Below are positions 1 to 7,469 of a DNA stretch of 37,248 bases, in pieces (position 1 is the stretch's first letter; each line of letters begins with the position of its first letter). Origin of the DNA: Wenzhouxiangella sp. GTDB lineage: Bacteria > Pseudomonadota > Gammaproteobacteria > Xanthomonadales > Wenzhouxiangellaceae. The notes beneath the pieces were generated by a model. That model was not told the origin of the DNA, did not search any database, and saw nothing but the letters and a program-made list of their open reading frames with translations. The stretch is from NCBI GenBank assembly GCA_007135935.1, contig SLIA01000253.1:1-37248 (forward strand). Direction: 5' to 3'. The translations under genes were made by a program, and so were the position numbers.

Positions 1-91
1 CCGAAGTTATCCTGGTTCGGGAAGGCAGTGAAGGCCGCTCCGTGCAAGATCCCGCAGCACTCGAATGCCAAGGACTTCATTCCTCATATCC

Positions 92-126
92 TTTCACCCT
101 TCACCTTTCACCTTTTGCCTTTCACC
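92..126. repeat. Degenerate heptamer array at the DUF1295 3' end
   Basis: Five consecutive 7-base units read TTTCACC, CTTCACC, TTTCACC, TTTTGCC, TTTCACC. The array covers the stop codon and last few codons of the minus-strand DUF1295 gene, so its C-terminal residues (VKGKR) are encoded by repeat sequence. Bases 1-91 hold no gene that I can support. Confidence 0.75.
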
Positions 127-896
127 GCTTTTTTCCACGGCCAGGGGAAAAAAGCCGACGTCGTTCGCTGGTACTCCCGATACGCCTCGCCGCGCGATTT
201 CAGCGCCTGTTTTTCGGTATAGGGAATGCCGCTGAGTCGATACAGGAAAACCAGCATCACCACCGGGGCCAGCCAGGCCAGCCAGGCGTTGGGTGCGCCG
301 ATGGCGACCAGCGGGTAGCTGAACCAGTGCAGCCATTCGAAGAAGTAATTGGGGTGGCGTGAGTAGCGCCACAGGCCGACAGTGCAGACCTTGCCGCGGT
401 TGTCGGGATCAGACTTGAAGTTGGCAAGTTGCCGGTCGGCAATCGATTCGCCGGCCAGGCTGGCGAACCACACGGCCACGCCGGCAATCACCCAGCCCGA
501 CAGGGTCGGCGAAGGGTCGTGGGCCACCACCCAGGCCGGCAGGGCAAACAGCCAGGCGATTACGGCCTGGACGATGAAAAAGAAGAACAGAAACGACTGC
601 TGGCGACGGCCGAAGTGCTCGCGCATGGCGCGATAGCGGCCATCCTCGTTCGTCTCGGCCGCCAGGCGCGTGACCAGGTGTTGCGTGAGACGAAACGACC
701 AGGTACCGGCCAGCAGCACGACCAGGATGCGCTTTTCCAGCGCACCATCACCGACCACTGCCCAGGCCAGCGCCTGCAGGCCGATCAGGGCCGCCCAGGC
801 CGCGTCGACCCAGTCCGCGCGGCCCGAACGCCGCTGCCACAGCCACAGCGCGATCATGGTGGCAAGACAGAAGAAGAAAGCGATCAGGAGTTGCAT
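108..896 (-). CDS. DUF1295 domain membrane protein
   Basis: A 262-residue integral membrane protein with about six hydrophobic segments. The C-terminal half carries the DUF1295 / steroid 5-alpha-reductase-like signature: GLWRYSRHPNYFFEW around residues 174-188, then IPYTEKQALKSRGEAYREYQ near the end. Family members sit in the inner membrane and resemble NADPH-dependent lipid or steroid reductases and isoprenylcysteine methyltransferases; the substrate here is unknown. The start at 896 gives an immediate N-terminal membrane helix (MQLLIAFFFCLATMIALWLW), but no clear Shine-Dalgarno sequence precedes it. The last codons fall within a heptamer array, so the tail is probably not conserved. The gene stands alone. 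Confidence 0.85.
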   Translation of the reverse strand: MQLLIAFFFCLATMIALWLWQRRSGRADWVDAAWAALIGLQALAWAVVGDGALEKRILVVLLAGTWSFRLTQHLVTRLAAETNEDGRYRAMREHFGRRQQSFLFFFFIVQAVIAWLFALPAWVVAHDPSPTLSGWVIAGVAVWFASLAGESIADRQLANFKSDPDNRGKVCTVGLWRYSRHPNYFFEWLHWFSYPLVAIGAPNAWLAWLAPVVMLVFLYRLSGIPYTEKQALKSRGEAYREYQRTTSAFFPWPWKKAVKGKR

Positions 897-1099
897 CGAG
901 ATCGCGGCTGGTCCGAATCATTCATGAACCTGCGTGATGAGCGCGCAGGGCATTGTCCGTACAGGGCGTTTTTCGATGGCGCGGCGTATCGGGCCATACC
1001 ACCGACTGAAAAGAATTTCCGGTGCGAACGACAGACCAGCGAAGGTGCGCGCAACTTCATGTATCATTCGGGCAGGTGAATCATTGCCCATGATTTTAG
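897..1099. other. Intergenic stretch without a supported gene
   Basis: About 200 bases between the DUF1295 start and the terminator of the small sigma-54 gene. Short open frames exist on the minus strand (for example from an ATG at 1091) but none has a convincing ribosome binding site or recognisable product. It presumably carries the DUF1295 promoter, which I could not identify. Confidence 0.4.
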
Positions 1100-1102
1100 C
1101 GG

Positions 1103-1133
1103 AAAAACGAACGCCCACCGTGAAGGCGGGCGT
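1103..1133 (-). terminator. Intrinsic terminator of the small sigma-54 gene
   Basis: Positions 1111-1119 (ACGCCCACC) pair with 1125-1133 (GGCGGGCGT) around a 5-base loop, with one mismatch. Read on the minus strand, the stem is followed by TCGTTTTT (1110-1103), the usual T-run of a factor-independent terminator. It closes the transcript starting near 1440. Confidence 0.7.
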
Positions 1134-1139
1134 CGATTG

Positions 1140-1160
1140 TCAACCGGCGGTTTCGGTTGA
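1140..1160 (-). other. Hairpin in the 3' part of the small transcript
   Basis: TCAACCG at 1140-1146 is repeated as its exact reverse complement CGGTTGA at 1154-1160, separated by 7 bases. A further imperfect hairpin lies at 1219-1239 (ACACCCGCC against GGCAGGTGC). With the terminator, these give the untranslated 3' region three stem-loops in about 130 bases. Confidence 0.5.
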
Positions 1161-1253
1161 CGGATCAGGTGTCGATTATTGCTGACACCACGGGTTCCCC
1201 TTCCCATGTTCGGGGCGAACACCCGCCCTCGGCAGGTGCTCGGGGCCGAAGTA

Positions 1254-1412
1254 TCAGTCGGTCGCGTGGAGGGTTTCGCTGGCTTCCAGGCTGCGCAGCC
1301 ACTCGACCACGACTTCGTCGGCCAGAAGGCTTTCGAATTCGCTGTCGTCTACGGGCTGGTCGACTTGCAGGTCGGGCCCTTCGCTGACACTGATGAGATT
1401 GAGTTCGGCCAT
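1254..1412 (-). CDS. 52-residue acidic protein under sigma-54 control, unknown function
   Basis: The frame runs from ATG at 1412 to TGA at 1254 and encodes 52 residues beginning MAELNLISVSEGPDLQ and ending SLEASETLHATD. The product is strongly acidic, has no cysteine, no membrane helix and no signal peptide. A near-consensus sigma-54 promoter (1451-1466) predicts a start site about 28 bases upstream of the ATG, with a weak purine-rich element (GAGAACAGA) in between, and an intrinsic terminator follows at 1103-1133. Promoter, frame and terminator together argue for a real gene although it matches no family I know. It could be a regulatory or precursor peptide, or the RNA itself may be the product; no modifying enzymes lie nearby. 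Confidence 0.6.
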   Translation of the reverse strand: MAELNLISVSEGPDLQVDQPVDDSEFESLLADEVVVEWLRSLEASETLHATD

Positions 1413-1450
1413 TGTTCTGTTCTCGGTTGTGTTGTCTTCGGTAGAAGCAA

Positions 1451-1466
1451 TGCAGGAATCGTGCCA
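1451..1466 (-). promoter_or_regulatory. Sigma-54 promoter of the 52-residue gene
   Basis: Minus-strand reading TGGCACGATTCCTGCA matches the RpoN consensus TGGCACG-N4-TTGCW at every position except one (CTGC for TTGC), with the invariant GG and GC in correct spacing. The predicted start is near 1440, 28 bases before the ATG. Confidence 0.75.
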
Positions 1467-1532
1467 AGGCGAGTGATTTCACGGTAGGAAGGGGGCTGCA
1501 ACGCGAATGACCGGAGTCCACGCCCCGTGGAA

Positions 1533-1559
1533 GTGACACAAATCGTCAGTTCGGTGACA
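1533..1559. promoter_or_regulatory. Possible enhancer-binding-protein site
   Basis: Two direct copies of GTGACA start 21 bases apart (1533 and 1554), with a GTCA half-site between them at 1545-1548. This yields two overlapping dyads, TGAC-N7-GTCA and GTCA-N6-TGAC. The cluster lies about 95-120 bases upstream of the predicted sigma-54 start, the usual place for an activator site. The regulator is unknown; this is inference. Confidence 0.35.
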
Positions 1560-1623
1560 GCCTGCGTCGCCTCCGGTCGCGTTTCTGGGGCACAATGTGT
1601 CCCCCTTTCAGACCACCTCCGCC

Positions 1624-2523
1624 ATGCCAGCCGCCCACTTCCTGCTGCTGATGTTCATCTGCCTGATCTGGGCGGGCAATTTCATTGCCGCGGCCTGGGC
1701 GGTACAGGCCATGGAGCCGGTCACCTTCACGGTGGTGCGGTTCGCGCTGGTGCTGCTGCTGTTGCTGCCGTTGTTGCGCATTCCGGCGCGCCGGCAGTGG
1801 ACGTTGCTGATCGCCTGCTGCTGGACCATGGGCGCGGTCCACTTCGGGCTGGTGTTCTTCGCCCTGGGCCGCTCGGCCGACGTCTCCTCGATTGCGCTGC
1901 TGATGCAGGTCTACATTCCCATGTCGACCGTACTGGCGGTACTGGTGCTGGGCGAGCGCATTGGCTGGCGGACCACGACCGGCATCCTGGTTTCCTTCGG
2001 CGGCGTGCTGGTAATGGGGCTGGACCCGCTGGTACTGGCGCAGCTCGATGTCCTGTTGCTGGTGCTGGTCTCGGCCCTGTCGCTGGCCACCGGCACCATC
2101 CTGATGCGCCGGCTGGAAGGCATCAGCGTGCTCAATTTCCAGGCCTGGAATGCCCTGCTGTCGATCGTGCCGCTGTCATTGCTGGCATTGTGGCTGGAAA
2201 ATCCACTGCACGGCATTCCGGCCACCCTGGAAAAACCGGATGTCTGGTTGGCGGTGACCTACTCGGCCGTGGGCGCCTCGATCATCGGCCATGGCGGTTT
2301 CTACTGGCTGATCCAGCGCCACGAGGTCAATCGCATCACCCCCTACCTGCTGCTGGTGCCGGTGCTGGCAGTCCTGCTGGGGATCGTGTTCTGGGGCGAC
2401 CGGCCCGGGCCGCGACTGATCGGCGGCGGCTCGCTGGTGCTGGCCGGCGTGCTGTGGATCACCCTGCGTGCGCGCTGGCGCCGCAAGCCGGTCCGGCCCC
2501 GGGCCGCCCCGCCGCCGGCCTGA
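1624..2523 (+). CDS. EamA family (DMT) transporter
   Basis: A 299-residue protein made almost entirely of hydrophobic segments, with about ten predicted helices in two homologous halves, as in the drug/metabolite transporter superfamily. The start MPAAHFLLLMFICLIWAGNF and the GLVFFALGRSADVSSIALLMQ region are typical of EamA proteins that export amino acids or metabolites; the substrate cannot be read from sequence. A GTG at 1597 is in frame and has GGGG upstream, which would add nine residues; I prefer the ATG at 1624 because it places the first helix at the usual distance from the N-terminus. It is divergent from the small sigma-54 gene. Confidence 0.85.
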   Translation: MPAAHFLLLMFICLIWAGNFIAAAWAVQAMEPVTFTVVRFALVLLLLLPLLRIPARRQWTLLIACCWTMGAVHFGLVFFALGRSADVSSIALLMQVYIPMSTVLAVLVLGERIGWRTTTGILVSFGGVLVMGLDPLVLAQLDVLLLVLVSALSLATGTILMRRLEGISVLNFQAWNALLSIVPLSLLALWLENPLHGIPATLEKPDVWLAVTYSAVGASIIGHGGFYWLIQRHEVNRITPYLLLVPVLAVLLGIVFWGDRPGPRLIGGGSLVLAGVLWITLRARWRRKPVRPRAAPPPA

Positions 2524-2570
2524 TCTCCCGGGTTCAGAACGTATTCAGGGTGGGCAGGGACAATACCCCC

Positions 2571-2951
2571 ATGAAGGCAAGCTATCTGATACTGGTCTGG
2601 TTGATGCTGGTCCCGTTCGCGGCCTCGGCACAGCCCGGGCCACCCCCAGCGCCACCCGGCGGCAATCCGGATCCCTATTACCGGCACTATCAGCACGAGC
2701 ACCCGCAACATCGCCTGGCGCACTGGTACGCTGGCGAATCCATGCGCCAGAACGAGGATGCACGGCGCATGATGTGCGGCTTTTCCGGCCAGCGCTGGGC
2801 GCTGGACTGGGACATGCACTACCGCTGGGCGCTGCGCGCCAACCCCAATCGGGTCTACCGCGAAGTCGAAGAACGCGACCGCCACCTCGCCCGCTGCCGC
2901 TCCAGCAAGCTCCGCGAACACCGCCGCCCGCCACGCGGGCGACCCTACTGA
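2571..2951 (+). CDS. Small secreted protein, unknown
   Basis: A 126-residue protein with a clear signal peptide (residues 1-21, MKASYLILVWLMLVPFAASA then Q). The mature part opens with a proline/glycine stretch (PGPPPAPPGGNPDPYYRHYQ), has two cysteines (in MMCGF and LARCRSS) that could form a disulfide in the periplasm, and ends in an arginine/proline-rich tail. I do not recognise the family. GGGTGGGCAGGG about 15-20 bases upstream is a distant ribosome-binding candidate. It lies 47 bases after the EamA gene and may share its transcript; it converges with the GST gene, ending 8 bases from its stop. Confidence 0.65.
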   Translation: MKASYLILVWLMLVPFAASAQPGPPPAPPGGNPDPYYRHYQHEHPQHRLAHWYAGESMRQNEDARRMMCGFSGQRWALDWDMHYRWALRANPNRVYREVEERDRHLARCRSSKLREHRRPPRGRPY

Positions 2952-2959
2952 ATGCTGAA

Positions 2960-3640
2960 TTACGCTTCGGCCAGCACCTTGCGCCGGATCATCTCGGCCA
3001 TGGGAGCGGGCACCGGGTAGTCCTCGATCAGGCGGTAGGCTCGCTGCACGGCCTCACGCTTGCACATCCGCTGAAACCAGGTTTTCAGGGCCGGAAAATC
3101 ATCCATATTCTGGCCCAGCATTTCCGACGGAAGGATCCACGGATAGCAGGCCATGTCGGCAATGGAATAGTCACCGGCAATCCAGTCCCGGTCCGACAGG
3201 AGGCGGTCGAGCACGCCGAACAGCCGGCGCGTCTCGTCGACAAAGCGATCAATGGCATACGGAATCTTCTCCTCGGCGGCACGGGCAAAGTGGAAATTCT
3301 GCCCCGCGACCGGACTCAAGCCCGCCGCCTGCCACTCCAACCACTGCAGCGCCTCGTAGCGCAGCCGGCCCTGCAGGGGCAGAAAGCGCCCGGTCTTGTC
3401 AGCCAGGTACTGGAGAATCGCCGATGACTCGAACAACGCCATCGCCTCGCCACCATCGGCCGGCGCATGATCAACCAGCGCCGGAATCTTGTTGTTCGGC
3501 GAAATCTTCAGAAATGCCGGCTCGAACTGCTCGCCCTCCGAGATGCGTACCGGATGAATCGTGTAGTCCAGCCCGGCCTCTTCAAGGAAGATCGTCACCT
3601 TGTGTCCATTGGGTGTGGGCCAGTAATAAAGATCGATCAT
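2960..3640 (-). CDS. yfcG: YfcG-like glutathione S-transferase / disulfide-bond oxidoreductase
   Basis: A 226-residue two-domain GST. The N-terminal thioredoxin-like domain begins MIDLYYWPTPNGHKVTIFLE and contains SPNNKIPALVDH and the FESSAILQYLADKTG glutathione-binding segment, closely resembling E. coli YfcG, which reduces disulfides with glutathione. The threonine and asparagine of the TPNG motif, used by the Nu-class enzymes instead of a catalytic cysteine or serine, are present. The helical C-terminal domain includes GDYSIADMACYPWI. GGAGGAG lies 7 bases before the ATG and fixes the start. It is a cytosolic enzyme for thiol homeostasis. The gene is divergent from the his operon. Confidence 0.9.
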   Translation of the reverse strand: MIDLYYWPTPNGHKVTIFLEEAGLDYTIHPVRISEGEQFEPAFLKISPNNKIPALVDHAPADGGEAMALFESSAILQYLADKTGRFLPLQGRLRYEALQWLEWQAAGLSPVAGQNFHFARAAEEKIPYAIDRFVDETRRLFGVLDRLLSDRDWIAGDYSIADMACYPWILPSEMLGQNMDDFPALKTWFQRMCKREAVQRAYRLIEDYPVPAPMAEMIRRKVLAEA

Positions 3641-3696
3641 CAGCGTCTCCTCCAGGCGTTCGGGACATTTATATATTCGATAGCGCTAATTCTAGT

Positions 3697-3739
<43 letters not shown>

Positions 3740-3782
3740 AAGCAAAGCTTCACTCCCAGCACCCAAACCACAAGCCCCTGGT

Positions 3783-3838
3783 CCCCCAATCCCGTTTACC
3801 CATTCACCCGTTCCCCCGTTAACCCATTAGCCCATCAA
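3783..3838. repeat. Degenerate octamer array, consensus CCCRTTNN
   Basis: Seven 8-base units in strict phase: CCCCCAAT, CCCGTTTA, CCCATTCA, CCCGTTCC, CCCGTTAA, CCCATTAG, CCCATCAA. The same consensus recurs at 22446-22485. No gene occupies 3641-3899. Confidence 0.75.
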
Positions 3839-3859
3839 TCCCTTGCCCTTCTTCACGCC

Positions 3860-3899
3860 AACGTGTTAACGTACTAACACGTTAATACACTCACACACC
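3860..3899. promoter_or_regulatory. Octamer array with a perfect dyad directly upstream of the his operon
   Basis: Units AACGTGTT, AACGTACT, AACACGTT, AATACACT and CACACACC run with period 8 up to the ATG at 3900. Within them AACGTGTTA (3860-3868) and TAACACGTT (3875-3883) are exact inverted repeats spaced by 6 bases. The dyad could be an operator for the TrpR-like first gene, or simply a by-product of the repeat; the sequence cannot separate the two. No Shine-Dalgarno sequence is visible before 3900. Confidence 0.35.
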
Positions 3900-4214
3900 A
3901 TGAAACACCACGACCCGGAACACGTTCGCGCCAACCGCGCCGCCCGCTCCAGCCTGGCCGAGGCCTTTCTGGCCATGCGCACGGCCGAGGAAATGCGCGC
4001 GCTTCTGAAAGACCTGACCACGCCGGCCGAGCTGGAAGCGCTGGTCGATCGCTGGCGTGTGGTGAAGTTTCTCGAACAGGGGCTGCCATACCGCGAAATT
4101 CATGATCAGACCGGCGTGAGTGTCACCACCATCGGCCGCGTAGCCCGCTTCCTCGAGCAGGGCAACGGCGGCTACCGGCTCGCGCTGGAACGACTCAACA
4201 GTGACGACGAATAA
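3900..4214 (+). CDS. TrpR-like regulator of the YerC/YecD family
   Basis: A 104-residue all-helical protein of the Trp-repressor superfamily. The helix-turn-helix is visible as LPYREIHDQTGVSVTTIGRV (about residues 62-81), preceded by the TTPAELEALVDRWRVVKFLE helix pair. YerC/YecD proteins are small DNA-binding proteins, and position as first gene of the his operon suggests that it controls histidine synthesis, possibly autogenously through the adjacent dyad; that role is inference. Its stop overlaps the hisG start (TAATG), so the two are translationally coupled. Three of the first eight codons are histidine (MKHHDPEH), which could make its translation sensitive to charged tRNA-His. Confidence 0.85.
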   Translation: MKHHDPEHVRANRAARSSLAEAFLAMRTAEEMRALLKDLTTPAELEALVDRWRVVKFLEQGLPYREIHDQTGVSVTTIGRVARFLEQGNGGYRLALERLNSDDE

Positions 4215-5104
4215 TGGACAGACTGCAGATCGCCATCCAGAAATCCGGTCGCCTGGCCGACAAGTCCCTGAGTCTGCTGGAAGGCTCGGGCCTGCAATTC
4301 GCGCGCAGCAAGGACAAGCTGTTCTGGTTCGGTCGCAACCTGCCGGTCGACCTGCTGCTGGTGCGCGACGACGACATCCCGCGTTTGCTCATCGAAAACG
4401 TCTGCCAGCTCGGCATCGTCGGCGAGAACGTGGCCGAGGAAAAGTTGCTGGAAGTGCGCGAAACCAGGCCCGAGGCCCGGCTCGATTCGCTGCTCAGGCT
4501 GGACTTCGGACACTGCCGTCTGAAACTGGCCGTGCCCGAGGACAGCACCATCGACTCGATCCAGGGGCTGGCCGGCGGCCGCCTGGCAACCAGCTACCCG
4601 CAACTGGTCAGGAGCTACCTGGCCGACAACGGCGTCGATGCCGAGGTGGTCACGCTCAACGGTGCGGTCGAAATCGCGCCCAGCCTGGGCACGGCCGATG
4701 CCATCGTCGACCTGGTTTCCACCGGCACCACGCTGCGCGCCAACCACCTCAAGCCCATCTCCGAGGTGCTCGCCAGCCAGGCTGCGCTCTACCGCTGCCC
4801 GGCCAGGCTTGATAACGCCGGCGAAGAACTCATGGCCAAGCTGCTGACCCGCATCCAGGGCGTGCAGCAGGCCGCCGAGAGCAAGTACGTGATGCTGCAC
4901 GCGCCGCGCGCGCGGCTGGCCGAGATCTCGGCCATTCTGCCCGGGGCCGAATCGCCCACCGTGCTGGCACTAGAAGGTCAGGACGACCGCGTTGCCATCC
5001 ACGCCGTGTGCACCGAGCAAGTGTTCTGGGAGCATCTCGAGGAACTCAAGGCCGCCGGCGCTTCGGCCGTGCTGGTACTGCCGGTGGAGAAGATGCTGGC
5101 ATGA
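4214..5104 (+). CDS. hisG: ATP phosphoribosyltransferase (long form)
   Basis: Catalyses the first committed step of histidine synthesis, joining ATP and PRPP to give phosphoribosyl-ATP. At 296 residues it is the long, homohexameric type with a C-terminal regulatory domain (about residues 215-296), which in this class gives feedback inhibition by histidine. The start MDRLQIAIQKSGRLADKS, the ATSYPQLVRSYL segment and the PRPP-binding region DAIVDLVSTGTTLRANHL are family hallmarks. The start overlaps the regulator's stop by one base, and its own stop overlaps the hisD start (ATGA). Cytosolic. Confidence 0.97.
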   Translation: MDRLQIAIQKSGRLADKSLSLLEGSGLQFARSKDKLFWFGRNLPVDLLLVRDDDIPRLLIENVCQLGIVGENVAEEKLLEVRETRPEARLDSLLRLDFGHCRLKLAVPEDSTIDSIQGLAGGRLATSYPQLVRSYLADNGVDAEVVTLNGAVEIAPSLGTADAIVDLVSTGTTLRANHLKPISEVLASQAALYRCPARLDNAGEELMAKLLTRIQGVQQAAESKYVMLHAPRARLAEISAILPGAESPTVLALEGQDDRVAIHAVCTEQVFWEHLEELKAAGASAVLVLPVEKMLA

Positions 5105-6411
5105 AGATCATCGCGCTCGACACCCTCGATACCGGCGAGCGGGCCCGGCTGCTGGCGCGCCCGGAAATGGAAACCGGCGAGGAACTACGCGCGACCGTGG
5201 CAGACATCATCGCCACGGTGCGCACCGGCGGCGACAGGGCCGTGATCGAACATGGCCGGCGCTTCGATGCCTGCCCGCCCGAGTCCCTGCTGGCCACGGC
5301 CGAGGATCTGGACGGTGCTGCCGACGAACTCGACGACGAGCTGATCGCGGCCATCGACACGGCCATGCAGACGGTCGAAACCTTCCACGCCGCCGCCAGA
5401 CCGCGCGACCAGATCGTGGAAACCGCGCCGGGCGTGACCTGCCAGGCGCGCTGGCGAGCGATCGAACCGGTCGGCCTGTACGTGCCTGCCGGCAGCGCGC
5501 CCCTACCATCGACCGCCATCATGCTGGCCGTGCCCGCCCGTCTGGCCGGTTGCCGGGACATCGTGCTGGCCACGCCACCGGGCTCCGACGGTCGCGCCGA
5601 TGCCGCCGTGCGCTACATTGCCCATCGCCTGAATATCGACACGGTGCTGGTCGCCGGCGGCGCCCAGGCCGTGGCCGCCATGGCCTGCGGCACCGAATCG
5701 GTGCCGAAAGTGGCCAAGATTTTTGGCCCCGGCAATCGTTTCGTCACCGAGGCCAAGCGCCAGATGGCCGAATCGGCCAGCGGCGCGGCCATGGACCTGC
5801 CGGCCGGCCCGTCGGAGGTCATGGTGATTGCCGACGAGTCGGCCGAAGCCGAGTTCGTTGCCATGGACCTGCTCAGCCAGGCCGAGCACGGCCCCGACTC
5901 GCAGGTCTTTCTGGTCACCGATTCCGACCGCATCGCCCGCGAAACCGCCTTCGCCCTGGAAGCGCTGCTGCCCAGGTTGCCGCGGGCCGAAATCGCGCGC
6001 ACCGCGCTGGCCTCCGGCGCCATCTTGCTGACCGGGGATCTCGAGCAGGCCGTCAGCGTAGCCAACGAGTATGCGCCCGAGCACCTGATCATCGCCACGC
6101 GCGATCCCGACCGCCTGTGCCGCGACATCACCAGCGCCGGATCGGTGTTTCTGGGGCACTACACCCCCGAGGCGCTGGGCGACTACATTTCCGGCACCAA
6201 CCACGTGCTGCCCACCGGCGGCTGGGCACGTTCGATCGCCGGTCTGTCGATCACCGACTTCATGCGGCGCATGACGGTACAGCAGGCCACCCCCGAGGGC
6301 CTCAAGACACTCGGCCCGGCGGGCGCCCGGCTGGCCGCCCACGAGGGCCTGGACGCCCACCGCCTGGCCATCACCCTGCGCCTGGACCGGCTGGCCGCGG
6401 AGGGACAATGA
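5101..6411 (+). CDS. hisD: Histidinol dehydrogenase
   Basis: A 436-residue zinc- and NAD-dependent enzyme that oxidises histidinol to histidine in two steps, the last of the pathway. Recognisable segments are PVGLYVPAGSAPLPSTAIML, VAGGAQAVAAMACGT, KIFGPGNRFVTEAK, DLPAGPSEVMVIAD, SQAEHGPDSQVFLVT and GSVFLGHYTPEALGDY, with the zinc/catalytic glutamate and histidines within them. I chose the ATG at 5101 because it forms the ATGA overlap with hisG and starts the conserved fold; a longer in-frame start lies inside hisG. The stop overlaps the hisC start. Confidence 0.97.
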   Translation: MKIIALDTLDTGERARLLARPEMETGEELRATVADIIATVRTGGDRAVIEHGRRFDACPPESLLATAEDLDGAADELDDELIAAIDTAMQTVETFHAAARPRDQIVETAPGVTCQARWRAIEPVGLYVPAGSAPLPSTAIMLAVPARLAGCRDIVLATPPGSDGRADAAVRYIAHRLNIDTVLVAGGAQAVAAMACGTESVPKVAKIFGPGNRFVTEAKRQMAESASGAAMDLPAGPSEVMVIADESAEAEFVAMDLLSQAEHGPDSQVFLVTDSDRIARETAFALEALLPRLPRAEIARTALASGAILLTGDLEQAVSVANEYAPEHLIIATRDPDRLCRDITSAGSVFLGHYTPEALGDYISGTNHVLPTGGWARSIAGLSITDFMRRMTVQQATPEGLKTLGPAGARLAAHEGLDAHRLAITLRLDRLAAEGQ

Positions 6412-7469
6412 ACATCCAGTCCCTGGCACGAGCGGAAATCCTGGCGCTGGAACCCTACGCCTCGGCCCGGCGCCTGGCCGACAGCGCCGGGGTGCTGCTC
6501 AATGCCAACGAGAACCCCTTTGCGCCCAACGCCAACGGTCCGGCGCTCAACCGCTACCCCGACCCGCAGCCGGACGCACTCAAGGCCGCGCTGGCCTGCG
6601 AGTATGGCGTTGCCGCCGACCGGCTGCTGGTCACGCGCGGCAGCGACGAGGGCATCGACCTTTTGGTGCGCGTGTTCTGCCGGCCGGGCAAAGACCGCGT
6701 GCTCATCTGCCCGCCGTGCTTCGGCATGTACGCGCTCAGCGCGCGGGTGCAGGGCGCGGCGGTGACCGAGGTGGCGCTGATCGAAACCGAGGCGGGATTC
6801 ATGGCCGATTTCGACGCCATCGCCCAGTCGCCGCCGTGCAAGCTGTATTTCCTGTGCACGCCCAACAATCCAACCGGCAACGAACTGGCTGCCGACGACA
6901 TTCTCGCGCTGGCCGAGCACGTGGCCGGCCACGGCCTGGTGGTGGTCGACGAGGCTTACGTGGAATTCGGCGAGCGGCCTTCCCTGGCCCGCCGCGCCGG
7001 AGAAATTGCCAACCTGGTCGTGCTGCGCACCCTGTCGAAAGCCTTCGGCCTGGCCGGCTGCCGCATCGGTTCGGTGATTGCCGCACCGGAGGTCATCGGG
7101 CTGCTGCGGCGCATCATCGCACCCTACCCTCTGCCCACCCCGGCGGTGACCGCGGCAATGCAGGCGCTGTCGCCGTCGGCGCGCAAGCGCAGGCAAAAGC
7201 AGCTCGCCTTGCTCACCAACGAAAAGCCCGGCCTGGTCGCCGCCCTGGGCAACCACCCGGCCATCGTCGATGTCTGGCCGGGTAAGGCCAACTTCGTGCT
7301 GGTCCGCACCGTGCCGGGCGCCGGCCTGGTCGAGGCGGCCGCGCTTGCCGGTATTCGCCTGCGCGACCAGTCGGCCCAGCCCGGCCTGGCCGATTGCGTG
7401 CGCATCACCCTGGGCACCCCCGACGAGAATCGTCGCCTCATCGCCTTCCTCAAGGAGTGGCAACCATGA
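6408..7469 (+). CDS. hisC: Histidinol-phosphate aminotransferase
   Basis: A 353-residue fold-type I PLP enzyme that transfers the amino group of glutamate to imidazole acetol phosphate. The sequence shows LLNANENPFAPN near the N-terminus, RGSDEGIDLL, the CTPNNPTGN loop, VVVDEAYVEF with the PLP-contacting aspartate and tyrosine, and the Schiff-base lysine in RTLSKAFGLAGCRIG. The start forms an ATGA overlap with hisD; the stop overlaps hisB in the same way. Coupled translation should keep HisD, HisC and HisB in step. Confidence 0.96.
   Translation: MNIQSLARAEILALEPYASARRLADSAGVLLNANENPFAPNANGPALNRYPDPQPDALKAALACEYGVAADRLLVTRGSDEGIDLLVRVFCRPGKDRVLICPPCFGMYALSARVQGAAVTEVALIETEAGFMADFDAIAQSPPCKLYFLCTPNNPTGNELAADDILALAEHVAGHGLVVVDEAYVEFGERPSLARRAGEIANLVVLRTLSKAFGLAGCRIGSVIAAPEVIGLLRRIIAPYPLPTPAVTAAMQALSPSARKRRQKQLALLTNEKPGLVAALGNHPAIVDVWPGKANFVLVRTVPGAGLVEAAALAGIRLRDQSAQPGLADCVRITLGTPDENRRLIAFLKEWQP

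Noticed and set aside
1527-2951. Long plus-strand frame of 474 codons covering the EamA gene
   Set aside because: It is an out-of-frame reading of the EamA gene with arginine, glycine and alanine-rich low-information sequence; only its final part (2571-2951) is a real gene.
3740-3899. His leader-peptide attenuator
   Set aside because: No short frame with a histidine run followed by a terminator hairpin is present before the operon; only the His codons at the start of the regulator remain as a possible sensor.
6183-7463. Long minus-strand frames opposite hisD and hisC
   Set aside because: Mirror frames of GC-rich genes; no recognisable motifs, and hisC and hisD are unambiguous on the plus strand.
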